This document shows positions 28,621-36,835 of a stretch of 64,000 nucleotides of DNA, one piece after another (the stretch's first letter is position 1; every line of letters begins with the position of its first letter). The notes beneath the pieces were generated by a model. The model had not been told where the DNA came from. It made no database searches and saw only the letters and a list, made by a program, of their open reading frames with translations. Position numbers and translations under genes: made by a program. The stretch is from Achromobacter anxifer (GTDB lineage: Bacteria; Pseudomonadota; Gammaproteobacteria; Burkholderiales; Burkholderiaceae_B), in the NCBI RefSeq assembly GCF_903652925.1, contig NZ_CAHLAR010000007.1:248001-312000 (forward strand). The letters run 5' to 3'.

Positions 28621-29667
28621 TTAAACGCGCACCGAATTGGGGCCGTAGCCCCCGGCAGGCGCACGCCCAGCTGTGGACAAACGCACCATCAAAACCACCG
28701 CGGCCAGGGTCAGGCCGGCGGCGCCTCCATTGTGCAGCACCGCGATCAAAAGCGGCCACTGGAAAAAGATCGTGGTCAGGCCGGTCAGCAGTTGCGCGCC
28801 CAGCAACGCCAGCATCAGGGTGGCCGGCCCGCGCAGGCCGGGCTCGGCGCGCAGGCGCCACGCCAGGATGCCGAGGTACAGGAACACCACGAAGGCGAAA
28901 TTGCGATGGACCCAATGGATTGCGGTCAGCGCCGGCTGGGAAATCATCTCGCCCGAAGGCAGTTCGCCCAGGGCCCGAATGATGGAATAGCCGCCGTGGA
29001 AATCCATTTCCGGCACCCAGGCGCCGTGGCACATGGGGAAGTCCATGCAGGCCAGCGCGGCGTAGTTGGTGCTGACCCAGCCGCCCAGGGTCACCTGCAC
29101 CAGCAGCAGGGCGAAGCCGCCCGCCACCCAGGGCTTCCAGCGCGCGGCCGCCGCGGCCACGGCCAGATGCGGGCGCTCGCGCGCCGACAGCCAGGTCATC
29201 AGGGCCAGCACCGACAGGCCGAACACCAGGTGCGCTGTCACGACGACGGGCATCAGCTTGTGCGTCACGGTCCAGGCGCCGAACGCGCCCTGCACGCAGA
29301 CCGCGACCAGGGTCACGATGGCCAGCGCGGGCGAGCGGCCCAGCTGGCGCCGGTAGCGCCACGCCATGTAGACGATGCCGATGATGAGCATGCCCAGGAT
29401 CGAGCCGACGTAGCGGTGGATCATCTCGATCCAGGCCTTGGACAGGGTGACCGGGCCGAATGGCATGGCCTGCGAGGCTTCATGGATGTCGCCCATCGCG
29501 CCCAGCGGCGTGACGCTGCCGTAGCAGCCGGGCCAGTCGGGGCAGCCCAGGCCGGAGTCGGTCAAGCGCACGAAGGCGCCGAACATGATGAGGTCCAGCG
29601 TCAGGAACCAGGTAAAGAAAACCAGCTTGCGATAACGCGATTTGATGCGTTCGATATCCATAAACAT
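28621..29667 (-). CDS. ctaA: Heme A synthase (COX15/CtaA family)
   Basis: Encodes 348 residues with about eight membrane helices. The opening [30 protein letters not shown] and later [12 protein letters not shown] and [10 protein letters not shown] carry the heme-ligand histidines and the conserved cysteine pair of the loop. It oxidises the C8 methyl of heme O. Two in-frame ATGs lie at 29667 and 29661; GAGTGG upstream fits the second slightly better. Coupled to ctaB (13-nt gap). Confidence 0.94.
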   Translation of the reverse strand: MFMDIERIKSRYRKLVFFTWFLTLDLIMFGAFVRLTDSGLGCPDWPGCYGSVTPLGAMGDIHEASQAMPFGPVTLSKAWIEMIHRYVGSILGMLIIGIVYMAWRYRRQLGRSPALAIVTLVAVCVQGAFGAWTVTHKLMPVVVTAHLVFGLSVLALMTWLSARERPHLAVAAAAARWKPWVAGGFALLLVQVTLGGWVSTNYAALACMDFPMCHGAWVPEMDFHGGYSIIRALGELPSGEMISQPALTAIHWVHRNFAFVVFLYLGILAWRLRAEPGLRGPATLMLALLGAQLLTGLTTIFFQWPLLIAVLHNGGAAGLTLAAVVLMVRLSTAGRAPAGGYGPNSVRV

Positions 29668-29716
29668 CCACTCTGCGGCGCCGCTCGCGACGCCTTGAAA
29701 CCATGCCTGCCGAGGC

Positions 29717-30346
29717 TCAGCCTATTCTTGAGTTGTAGACCAGCTTGCTGATGTCCTTGCGCACCTTCACGCCATCAGCCTCGGCAGGGTACTGCATCAT
29801 CAAATTGCCCAGGGGATCGATCACCCAGATCGGATCCTGCAGGCCGGGCTGGCCCGCGGCCGAGTCGCGCGCCAACAGGAAACGCGCCAGCTGGTCCGGG
29901 TTGGCGCGCACCATGATCGTGCCCTGGTAGGCTTCCAGCACCTTGTCCGGCACGGGCGCATCGTCGGTGATGAACCAGACGCGCGTCAGCCGGTCCACGT
30001 TCTTGCCCTGGCTGGCGTGGCTGTTGCGGGTGATGAACAGCTTGCGGGCGCAGCTTTCGGGGCAGGCTCCGCCATCGGCCGCCACCAGCAGCCACTTGCC
30101 CTTCAGGCTTTGCAGGTCGAAGGGCTGGCCGTCCAGCGTGGTCAGGCGCAGCTCGCCGGCCGCGGGCATGGGCCGCTGCGGACTCACCAGCGTGCCGTAG
30201 TTGCTGGACTCAGCGGGCCACCATTGCGGATTCATGTAGACCACGACGGCCGCCACGATGGGCGCGAGCGAACACAGGAACACCAGCAGCATGGGCGTCA
30301 ACGAGCGCTTGCGTGCGGGCTTGGTAGAAGAAAGGTCGCGAGCCAC
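29717..30346 (-). CDS. Membrane-anchored thioredoxin-like protein of the oxidase assembly cluster
   Basis: Encodes 209 residues: a single N-terminal membrane helix (PMLLVFLCSLAPIVAAVVVYM) then a periplasmic thioredoxin-like domain (LQSLKGKWLLVAADGGACPESCARKLF). The CPESC motif is in the place of the Sco copper site, but the distal metal-binding histidine is not evident. Homologues sit between surf1 and ctaA in many Burkholderiales and are annotated as oxidase-associated. Role in redox or copper handling is inferred. Confidence 0.8.
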   Translation of the reverse strand: MARDLSSTKPARKRSLTPMLLVFLCSLAPIVAAVVVYMNPQWWPAESSNYGTLVSPQRPMPAAGELRLTTLDGQPFDLQSLKGKWLLVAADGGACPESCARKLFITRNSHASQGKNVDRLTRVWFITDDAPVPDKVLEAYQGTIMVRANPDQLARFLLARDSAAGQPGLQDPIWVIDPLGNLMMQYPAEADGVKVRKDISKLVYNSRIG

Positions 30347-30388
30347 TTTGTATCCTGTAAGTCTTGTGGATGATGAATCGGCGCCGGG

Positions 30389-31195
30389 TCAGGCCCCGGG
30401 TCCGTTCTGCGCGCGCCGCACGCGCCGGATGGCGCCCCCCAGCACCACCAGCCATGCAATCGCAGCTATCCCGGCAAAGGCAAACCACTGCACGGCATAG
30501 GACGTGTTCTGTTGGAAGTCCACCGACGGCTGCGGCCAGTCCCGCACCAGGCCGTCGTCCGCGCCGCCCTCCGACTGCGACAGCACGGTGGGCAGCAGAG
30601 CCAGCCCGGTCGCCTTGGCATAGGCATCCAGCGGCAGGTTCTGCACCTGCGGCAGGACGCCGCCCGCCACCGGCAGCGAGGCGGGCAAGGCGGACTGGTC
30701 CGCCGCGCCCAGCGACCAGAGCTCGAACAGGCGCGGCACGCGCGGCGACAGTTCGCCCTTCACGGTCTGCTCGCCCGCGGGCGTGGCCGGTAGCGGCGGC
30801 TGCGCGGGGCCCTGGCCCTGGCTGCGCATGACACGCGGCAGCCAGCCGCGCAGCACCAGCACGGCGCGGCGCGCATCGGCATCCAGCAACAGCGGCGTGG
30901 CCAGCCAGTAGCCAGGCTTGCCGTCATGGTTGCGGTTGTCCAGCAGTACACTGAATTGCGGCAGCCAGACCCCGGCGGCTTGCGCGGCGCGCCACGCGGT
31001 CATCTCGCCGGCATCGGTGGCCGGGGTCAGGGGCAGGGGCGCTTGCTTGCGGCCCGCTTCGATAGCGGCCAGAATGGCGCGTCGCTCGTCGCCGCGGCGC
31101 AATTGCCATTGCCCCAGCGACGCCAGGATGACCACGGCGGCGCCCAGCAGCAATAAGGCGGCTACCGTGTAGCGGGTTGAATGCGGTCGGGCCAT
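30389..31195 (-). CDS. SURF1 family cytochrome oxidase biogenesis protein
   Basis: Encodes 268 residues with one helix at each end (TVAALLLLGAAVVILASLGQWQL and YAVQWFAFAGIAAIAWLVVLGG), the SURF1 topology. LGQWQLRRGDER and VLVLRGWLPR are family motifs. SURF1 helps insert heme a. The ATG at 31195 is preferred over a TTG nine bases upstream. First gene of the minus-strand assembly operon surf1-trx-ctaA-ctaB-sco. Confidence 0.9.
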   Translation of the reverse strand: MARPHSTRYTVAALLLLGAAVVILASLGQWQLRRGDERRAILAAIEAGRKQAPLPLTPATDAGEMTAWRAAQAAGVWLPQFSVLLDNRNHDGKPGYWLATPLLLDADARRAVLVLRGWLPRVMRSQGQGPAQPPLPATPAGEQTVKGELSPRVPRLFELWSLGAADQSALPASLPVAGGVLPQVQNLPLDAYAKATGLALLPTVLSQSEGGADDGLVRDWPQPSVDFQQNTSYAVQWFAFAGIAAIAWLVVLGGAIRRVRRAQNGPGA

Positions 31196-31233
31196 ATTCT
31201 TCAATAACTACTCTGATTCGTCCGGAGACCAAT

Positions 31234-31434
31234 ATGCGCGTTTTCGTCGTCCTGGCCTTTATCGGGATTCTGGCCAGCCTGGCATCGGCCCTGGTCTACC
31301 TGATGCGGGACAAGGGCACCACCAGCCGCACGGTCAACGCGCTGACGGTACGCATTGGATTATCCGTGGCCCTGTTCCTGTTCGTGCTGTTCGCCCATCA
31401 CATGGGCTGGATCGAAAGCACAGGCCTTAGATAG
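31234..31434 (+). CDS. Twin-transmembrane protein, DUF2909 family
   Basis: Encodes 66 residues with two helices (VFVVLAFIGILASLASALVYLM and IGLSVALFLFVLFAHHMGWI) joined by a short basic loop. This is the DUF2909/twin transmembrane family found beside surf1 in Burkholderiales. Start has CCGGAG upstream. Probably an oxidase assembly accessory; function not known. Confidence 0.8.
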   Translation: MRVFVVLAFIGILASLASALVYLMRDKGTTSRTVNALTVRIGLSVALFLFVLFAHHMGWIESTGLR

Positions 31435-31483
31435 GCATCCGGGATGCGGGTTCCCGGAGATTCGTGATGATTGCAGATGGATA

Positions 31484-31519
31484 AAGCGCGCCAGTTCTTG
31501 GGCAAGAACTGGCGCGCTT
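31484..31519 (-). terminator. Terminator of the cox operon
   Basis: A perfect 16-bp hairpin (aagcgcgccagttctt / aagaactggcgcgctt, loop gggc) lies 19 nt past the coxC stop. On the minus strand it is followed by a short T-tract (ctttatc). It can also stop plus-strand transcripts from the DUF2909 gene. Confidence 0.85.
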
Positions 31520-31537
31520 CACGATACCGCGTAACGA

Positions 31538-32413
31538 TCAGAACCAGTACACGAACAGGTACAGGCCCAGCCACACCACGTCCACGAAGTGCCAGTACCA
31601 GGCGGCGCCTTCAAACCCGAAGTGATGATCGGCCGTGAAATGCCCGCGGATCAGGCGGACCAGGATGACGGTCAGCATGGTGGCGCCCAGCAGCACGTGG
31701 AAGCCGTGGAAGCCGGTAAGCATGTAGAACAGCGAACCGTAGGCGCCCGAGTTGAACTTCAGGTTCAGCTCGGTATAGGCGTGATGGTATTCGTAGGCCT
31801 GGCAGGCCACGAAGACGAAGCCCAGTACGACCGTGGCCAGCAGCCAGAAAATGGTCTTGCCGCGGTGGTTTTCACGCAGCGCGTGGTGGGCGATGGTGAG
31901 CGTGACGCCCGAGCTCAGCAGCAGCGCGGTGTTGATGGTGGGCAGCCAGAAGGGGCCGACGGTCTGGAAGTGCTCGACCACGCCCGCGGGACCGAAGTTC
32001 GGCCACACGGCTTGGAAGTCAGGCCACAGCATCAGCCGGTGGTCCATGTCGCCCAGCCACGGCGTGGTGATGGTGCGCGTGTACCAGAGGGCGCCGAAGA
32101 ACGCCGCGAAGAACATGACTTCCGAGAAGATGAACCAGCTCATGCCCCAACGGTAGGAACCGTCGATGCGCTTGCTGTTCAGGCCGATCTCGGATTCGTG
32201 GATGGCGTCGCCGAACCAGTAGTACAGCACCACGATCAAACCGAGGAAGCCCGCCAGCAGGGTCCATTTGGCCCAGCCGACGCCGTTGATCCAGGCCGCG
32301 GCGCTCAAGCCCATGAACAGCAGCGCCACAGCCGTACGCACGGGATGACCCGAATCGGCGGGCACGAAGTAGTACGGTGCCTCTTTACCTTGAACCGAGT
32401 GGCTTGCACTCAT
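31538..32413 (-). CDS. coxC: Cytochrome c oxidase subunit III
   Basis: Encodes 291 residues with seven membrane helices. Family segments include WGMSWFIFSEVMFFAAFFGALWY, HHALRENHRGKTIFWLL and FYMLTGFHGFHVLLGATML. It stabilises the catalytic subunit and lipid/oxygen access of the aa3-type oxidase. Last gene of the cox operon, followed by a strong hairpin. Confidence 0.96.
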   Translation of the reverse strand: MSASHSVQGKEAPYYFVPADSGHPVRTAVALLFMGLSAAAWINGVGWAKWTLLAGFLGLIVVLYYWFGDAIHESEIGLNSKRIDGSYRWGMSWFIFSEVMFFAAFFGALWYTRTITTPWLGDMDHRLMLWPDFQAVWPNFGPAGVVEHFQTVGPFWLPTINTALLLSSGVTLTIAHHALRENHRGKTIFWLLATVVLGFVFVACQAYEYHHAYTELNLKFNSGAYGSLFYMLTGFHGFHVLLGATMLTVILVRLIRGHFTADHHFGFEGAAWYWHFVDVVWLGLYLFVYWF

Positions 32414-32451
32414 GGCTTTCTCCCTGGTACAGATTTATAGAATTAAGTGAT

Positions 32452-32676
32452 TCAAGTCAGGCTGGAAACGGCCCAACGCACAATTAATACCAGCACAGTA
32501 ACGAAGATGGCCGCTGCCAGCAGCCCCGCCACGATCACATGGACCGGGTTGAGCTTGGCGACGTCTTCCCGGTGGCCCGCCCCCTTGCGAACGCCGAAAA
32601 ATCCCCACGCCACCGCCTTCATGGTCTGAAGGAAACTCAGCTTGCGCTGGGAGGTTTCGCGAAGATCGTCGCTCAT
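32452..32676 (-). CDS. DUF2970 small membrane protein
   Basis: Encodes 74 residues: FLQTMKAVAWGFFGVRKG followed by one membrane helix (VHVIVAGLLAAAIFVTVLVLIV). This is DUF2970, usual between cox11/ctaG and coxC in betaproteobacterial cox operons. Here it follows the small assembly protein directly. Function unknown, presumably oxidase assembly. Confidence 0.85.
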   Translation of the reverse strand: MSDDLRETSQRKLSFLQTMKAVAWGFFGVRKGAGHREDVAKLNPVHVIVAGLLAAAIFVTVLVLIVRWAVSSLT

Positions 32677-32685
32677 GGCCCGCGC

Positions 32686-32811
32686 CTAACTGAGGGCGAC
32701 GCCTGACAGCAGCGCCGAGCCGCGCAACACGGTCCAGGCGAACACGGCGATGACGAAAGCCAGCAGGACCAGACCTGCGATCTTGTTGCGGCGGCGCTGC
32801 TCGGGTGTCAT
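32686..32811 (-). CDS. Cytochrome oxidase small assembly protein (41 residues)
   Basis: A 41-codon ORF between coxA and the DUF2970 gene. It begins MTPEQRRRNKIAG and then has one membrane helix (LVLLAFVIAVFAWTVL). The basic start and single helix match the small assembly proteins found right after coxA in Burkholderiales. The next gene starts 9 nt later. Confidence 0.72.
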   Translation of the reverse strand: MTPEQRRRNKIAGLVLLAFVIAVFAWTVLRGSALLSGVALS

Positions 32812-32842
32812 TGCTGTGCTACCTGGAACATGTAGGGCTGCT

Positions 32843-34450
32843 TTACTTCACTTCGGGCGGGGTTTCGAAGGTGTGGAACGGAGCGGGCGAAGGCACCGTC
32901 CATTCCAGGCCTTCCGCGCCTTCCCACGGCTTGGCCGATGCAACTTCGCCCTTGCCCATGTAGCAGCGCAGCATCGCCCACAAGAAGATCAGCTGCGACA
33001 GGCCGAACCAGAACGCGCCAATGGTGGCCATCTGGTGGAACGTCGTGAACTGGCCGGCGTAATCGGCATAGCGGCGTGGCATGCCCGCCAGGCCCAGGAA
33101 GTGCATCGGGAAGAAGGTCACGTTGAACGAGATCAGCGTGGACCAGAAGTGCAGCTTGCCCAGCTTTTCGCTGTACATGCGGCCCGTCCACTTGGGCACC
33201 CAGTAGTAGGCGCCGGCGAACAGGGCGAACAGCGAGCCCGCCACCAGCACGTAGTGGAAGTGCGCGACCACGTAATACGTGTCATGCACCTGGATGTCGA
33301 TGGGGGCCACCGATAGGATCAGCCCGGTGAAGCCGCCCATGGTGAACACGAAGATGAAGCCGATCGAGAACAGCATGGGGGTCTCGAACGTCATGGAGCC
33401 GCGCCACATCGTGGCGACCCAGTTGAACACCTTCACCCCGGTGGGGATGGAGATGAGCATGGTGGCGTACATGAAGTAGAGCTGGCCCGTCACCGGCATG
33501 CCGGTGGTGAACATGTGGTGCGCCCACACGATGAAGGACAGCACGGCGATGGAGGCCGTGGCGTAGACCATCGAGGCGTAGCCGAACAGCTTCTTGCGGG
33601 CGAACGCAGGCACGATGGCCGACACGATGCCGAACGCCGGCAAGATCATGATGTAGACCTCGGGATGCCCGAAGAACCAGAACACGTGCTGGTACAGCAC
33701 CGGGTCGCCGCCGGCGGCGGCGTTGAAGAAGCCGGTGCCGAAATGGCGGTCGGTCAGCACCATGGTGATGGCGGCGGCCAGCACCGGCATCACGGCCAGC
33801 AGCAGGAAGGCGGTGATCAGCCAGGTCCAGCAGAACAGCGGCATCTTCATCAACGTCAGGCCGGGCGCGCGCATGTTCAGCACGGTCACGATGATGTTGA
33901 TCGCGCCCATGATGGACGAGGCGCCCATGATGTGCAGCGCGAAGATCGCCAGGTCCATGCCGGGGCCCATCTGCAGCGACAGCGGCGCGTACAGCGTCCA
34001 GCCGGCCGCGGTGGCGCCGCCGGGCACGAAGAACGATGCCGTCAGCATGATCGCGGCCACCGGCAGCAGCCAGAAGCTGAAGTTGTTCATGCGGGCGAAC
34101 GCCATGTCGGAGGCGCCGATCTGCATCGGGATCATCCAGTTGGCGAAGCCCACGAAGGCCGGCATGACCGCGCCGAACACCATGACGAGACCGTGCATGG
34201 TGGTGAACTGGTTGAAGAGTTCGGGGCGGAAGAACTGCAGGCCCGGCTCGAAGAGCTCGGTGCGCAGCAGCAGTGCCAGCGTGCCGCCTTCCAGCAGCAT
34301 GACGAACGAGAAGATGAGATACATCGTCCCGATGTCTTTGTGGTTCGTGGCGAAAAGCCAGCGGCGCCAGCCGGTGGGGATGGCGTGGTGGTGGTCATCG
34401 TGACCGTGGCCGTGGCCCGGCGACACGTGGTCTACAGTGACGCTGCTCAT
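32843..34450 (-). CDS. coxA: Cytochrome c oxidase subunit I
   Basis: Encodes 535 residues with twelve helices. Heme and CuB ligands lie in [30 protein letters not shown] (His-Pro-Glu-Val-Tyr crosslink) and [24 protein letters not shown] carries the His-His pair. The His-rich N-terminus ([11 protein letters not shown]) is not usual for the catalytic core and could bind metal. Terminal oxidase subunit of the aa3/caa3 type, inner membrane. Followed by the small assembly gene. Confidence 0.97.
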   Translation of the reverse strand: MSSVTVDHVSPGHGHGHDDHHHAIPTGWRRWLFATNHKDIGTMYLIFSFVMLLEGGTLALLLRTELFEPGLQFFRPELFNQFTTMHGLVMVFGAVMPAFVGFANWMIPMQIGASDMAFARMNNFSFWLLPVAAIMLTASFFVPGGATAAGWTLYAPLSLQMGPGMDLAIFALHIMGASSIMGAINIIVTVLNMRAPGLTLMKMPLFCWTWLITAFLLLAVMPVLAAAITMVLTDRHFGTGFFNAAAGGDPVLYQHVFWFFGHPEVYIMILPAFGIVSAIVPAFARKKLFGYASMVYATASIAVLSFIVWAHHMFTTGMPVTGQLYFMYATMLISIPTGVKVFNWVATMWRGSMTFETPMLFSIGFIFVFTMGGFTGLILSVAPIDIQVHDTYYVVAHFHYVLVAGSLFALFAGAYYWVPKWTGRMYSEKLGKLHFWSTLISFNVTFFPMHFLGLAGMPRRYADYAGQFTTFHQMATIGAFWFGLSQLIFLWAMLRCYMGKGEVASAKPWEGAEGLEWTVPSPAPFHTFETPPEVK

Positions 34451-34554
34451 GATGGACTCCTTCCTGCTGAGTGCCGGGCCCGATCCACGGGGCCGGCAGG
34501 GTATCTCTAACTAAACGGAACCGGTTCTGCGAAGGCGTGGCGAGGCGCGCGCAA

Positions 34555-35712
34555 TCAGCGCGCAGCCTGCACGTCCTTCGGTAGAACCGTCGGGTCCTGC
34601 CCCTTGCCTGCATTGCTCCAGGCATGGCGCGTATAGCTGATGACCGCTGCGATTTCGACATCGTTGAGCTGCCCGCCGAACGCCGCCATCGCGGTGCCGG
34701 GCTTGCCCTTCAGCACGGTGTTGATCTGGTCCGCCTTCGGGCCCAGAACAACCTTGTCTCCGTCGAGCGGGGGGAAACTGCCCGGAATGCCCTTGCCGTT
34801 GGCCTGGTGACAGGCAACGCAATTTGCCGCGAAAACCTTTTCGCCGCGGGCAACCAGTTCGGCTTCCGTCCACTCTTTATTGGGATCGTCGGCGTTTGCC
34901 GCCATCTTCTTCTTTTGGTCTTCAACCCACTTGTCGTAGTCGGCTTGCGCCATGACTTCCACGACGATGGGCATGAAGGCGTGATCCTTGCCGCACAGTT
35001 CCGCGCACTGGCCGCGGTAGATACCGGGCTTGTCGGCGTTGAACCAAGTGTCGCGCAGGAAGCCGGGGATGGCGTCCTGCTTCACGCCGAAGTCGGGAAC
35101 CATCCAGGAGTGGATGACGTCGGCCGCGGTCAGGACGATGCGGACCTTCTTGTTCGCAGGGACGACCAGGTGGTTGTCCACTTCCATCAGGTAGAACTCG
35201 CCCTTGGGTTCGCGGTTCTCGATCTGGGCGCGCGGGGTCGACAGCGTGGAGAGGAACTTGATGCCAGTGGCTGAGCCGTCGAGGTACTCGTAGCCCCACT
35301 TCCATTGGTAGCCGGTGACCTTCACAGTGAGGTCGGCGCTGGAGGTGTCCTTCATCGCGACCACCGTCTTGGTGGCGGGCAGCGCCATGGCGATGACGAT
35401 GATGAACGGGATGACGGTCCAGGCAACTTCCACGCCCAGATGTTCATGGAAGGTGGCAGCCTTGTGGCCGCGCGATTTGCGGTGCGCCCAGATGGAGTAG
35501 AACATCACTCCGAAGACGCCGATGAAGATCACGATACAGATCGTGAGCAACATCCAATGCAACCACATGATGTCGCGCGAAATCGCCGTCACGCCTTCAT
35601 GCAGATTGAGCTGATTGACCTTCGGGCCGCCGGGCATGTCTTGCACCTGAGCACCTGCCACGCTGCCAATCAGCATCGCACAAGCCCCCAGTATCCCTCT
35701 CCACTTCTTCAT
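34555..35712 (-). CDS. coxB: Cytochrome c oxidase subunit II fused to a cytochrome c domain
   Basis: Encodes 385 residues: a signal peptide (GILGACAMLIGSVAGA), two membrane helices (about 45-70 and 88-110), the CuA cupredoxin domain with CAELCGKDHAFM, and a C-terminal cytochrome c domain (about 290-385) with the heme site CVACH. The fusion is typical of caa3-type oxidases. The start at 35712 fits the signal peptide; the frame is open further upstream but codes for nothing recognisable. First gene of the cox operon. Confidence 0.95.
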   Translation of the reverse strand: MKKWRGILGACAMLIGSVAGAQVQDMPGGPKVNQLNLHEGVTAISRDIMWLHWMLLTICIVIFIGVFGVMFYSIWAHRKSRGHKAATFHEHLGVEVAWTVIPFIIVIAMALPATKTVVAMKDTSSADLTVKVTGYQWKWGYEYLDGSATGIKFLSTLSTPRAQIENREPKGEFYLMEVDNHLVVPANKKVRIVLTAADVIHSWMVPDFGVKQDAIPGFLRDTWFNADKPGIYRGQCAELCGKDHAFMPIVVEVMAQADYDKWVEDQKKKMAANADDPNKEWTEAELVARGEKVFAANCVACHQANGKGIPGSFPPLDGDKVVLGPKADQINTVLKGKPGTAMAAFGGQLNDVEIAAVISYTRHAWSNAGKGQDPTVLPKDVQAAR

Positions 35713-36003
35713 GCTTACCTCGAAACACGGCGCGAAGGTCCGTTCGCTAGTGGCGGAAGTCACCGCGGAACCGGGCAACGCGCAATTATTAGATGGTAGG
35801 GCGTGGCAGGGAGATAGAGCGGCCCCTGTCGTTCCCACTCGAAATCACAAAGAAACTGGCGGATTATAGCGGACGCGCAAACAGATGTAAGTTAGTGCCC
35901 TTGAATTCATCGGCCCCGCCCCCATCTGGCCGCGCCCCCTTGACCGCGGGCCGCAAACAGGGTGGCATAAAATCATCGGCAACATCATCACCACGGTTCC
36001 ACG

Positions 36004-36816
36004 ATGCCCAAGCAGTTGTCCGATTTGTACGCAGCCCTGCGCGCACGCGCGCAAGAGCCCGCCCCTGAAGGCGCGCGCGCTTTATATATAGCGGGGCGTC
36101 GCTGCGGCTGGGCCACGCATGCGGCCTGCGATGCCTTGCGCGGCGCCCCCGCCATCGCATCCGACGGCACGGCCCTGCGCATCGGCGAAGACATGCAACC
36201 GGGCGCGGACCTCGATGGCGTGCTTGAACAGGCCGCGGAACTGTTGCGCCAAGCCAACTGCCTGCGCGGCTGGCGCAACGAATTGCTGGACGTTCTGGAC
36301 GGAAACGAGCCGCTGGGCGTGATCGAACGCGCCGCGGTGCGGCCGCTGGGCCTGCTCACGAAAGCGGTGCACTTGAACGCGTGGACGCCGGACGGACGCC
36401 TGTGGGTGGCGCGCCGCGCGCTCAGCAAATCTACCGATCCCGGTATGTGGGACACGCTGGTCGGCGGACTCGCCGGCAGCCGCGAGGACCTGGAACTGGC
36501 GCTGGTGCGCGAATGCGGCGAAGAGGCCGGGCTGGACGAACCCGACCTGCAGCGGCGCTCGCCCTTGCGCACGATCCTGCGCATCCATCGCCGCCTGCCC
36601 GAGGGCTATCAGGTCGAGGATGTCCTGACCAGCACCTGCGTGCTGGCGGCCGACGCCCGCCCAGCCAACCGCGACGGCGAGGTCATGGAGATCGCCACCA
36701 TCGACGCGGCCACGGCCGTGCGCCAGGTGGCCGAAGGCGAATTCACGCTGGAAGCGGCGCTGGTGATCATCGAGGACATCATGCAGCGCCGCGCGGCCGG
36801 GGAAATCCCGGCCTAG
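36004..36816 (+). CDS. Nudix hydrolase with DUF4743 N-terminal domain
   Basis: Encodes 270 residues. The N-terminal half resembles DUF4743 (found in thiamine-diphosphate Nudix enzymes of the YJR142W type). The Nudix box is complete: GLAGSRE-x7-RECGEEAGL at about 159-181. Probably a diphosphohydrolase, possibly acting on oxidised thiamine diphosphate; substrate is inferred from the domain. Divergent from coxB with a 290-bp gap. Confidence 0.85.
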   Translation: MPKQLSDLYAALRARAQEPAPEGARALYIAGRRCGWATHAACDALRGAPAIASDGTALRIGEDMQPGADLDGVLEQAAELLRQANCLRGWRNELLDVLDGNEPLGVIERAAVRPLGLLTKAVHLNAWTPDGRLWVARRALSKSTDPGMWDTLVGGLAGSREDLELALVRECGEEAGLDEPDLQRRSPLRTILRIHRRLPEGYQVEDVLTSTCVLAADARPANRDGEVMEIATIDAATAVRQVAEGEFTLEAALVIIEDIMQRRAAGEIPA

Positions 36817-36835
36817 CGCCTGCCGGCAACAGCCA

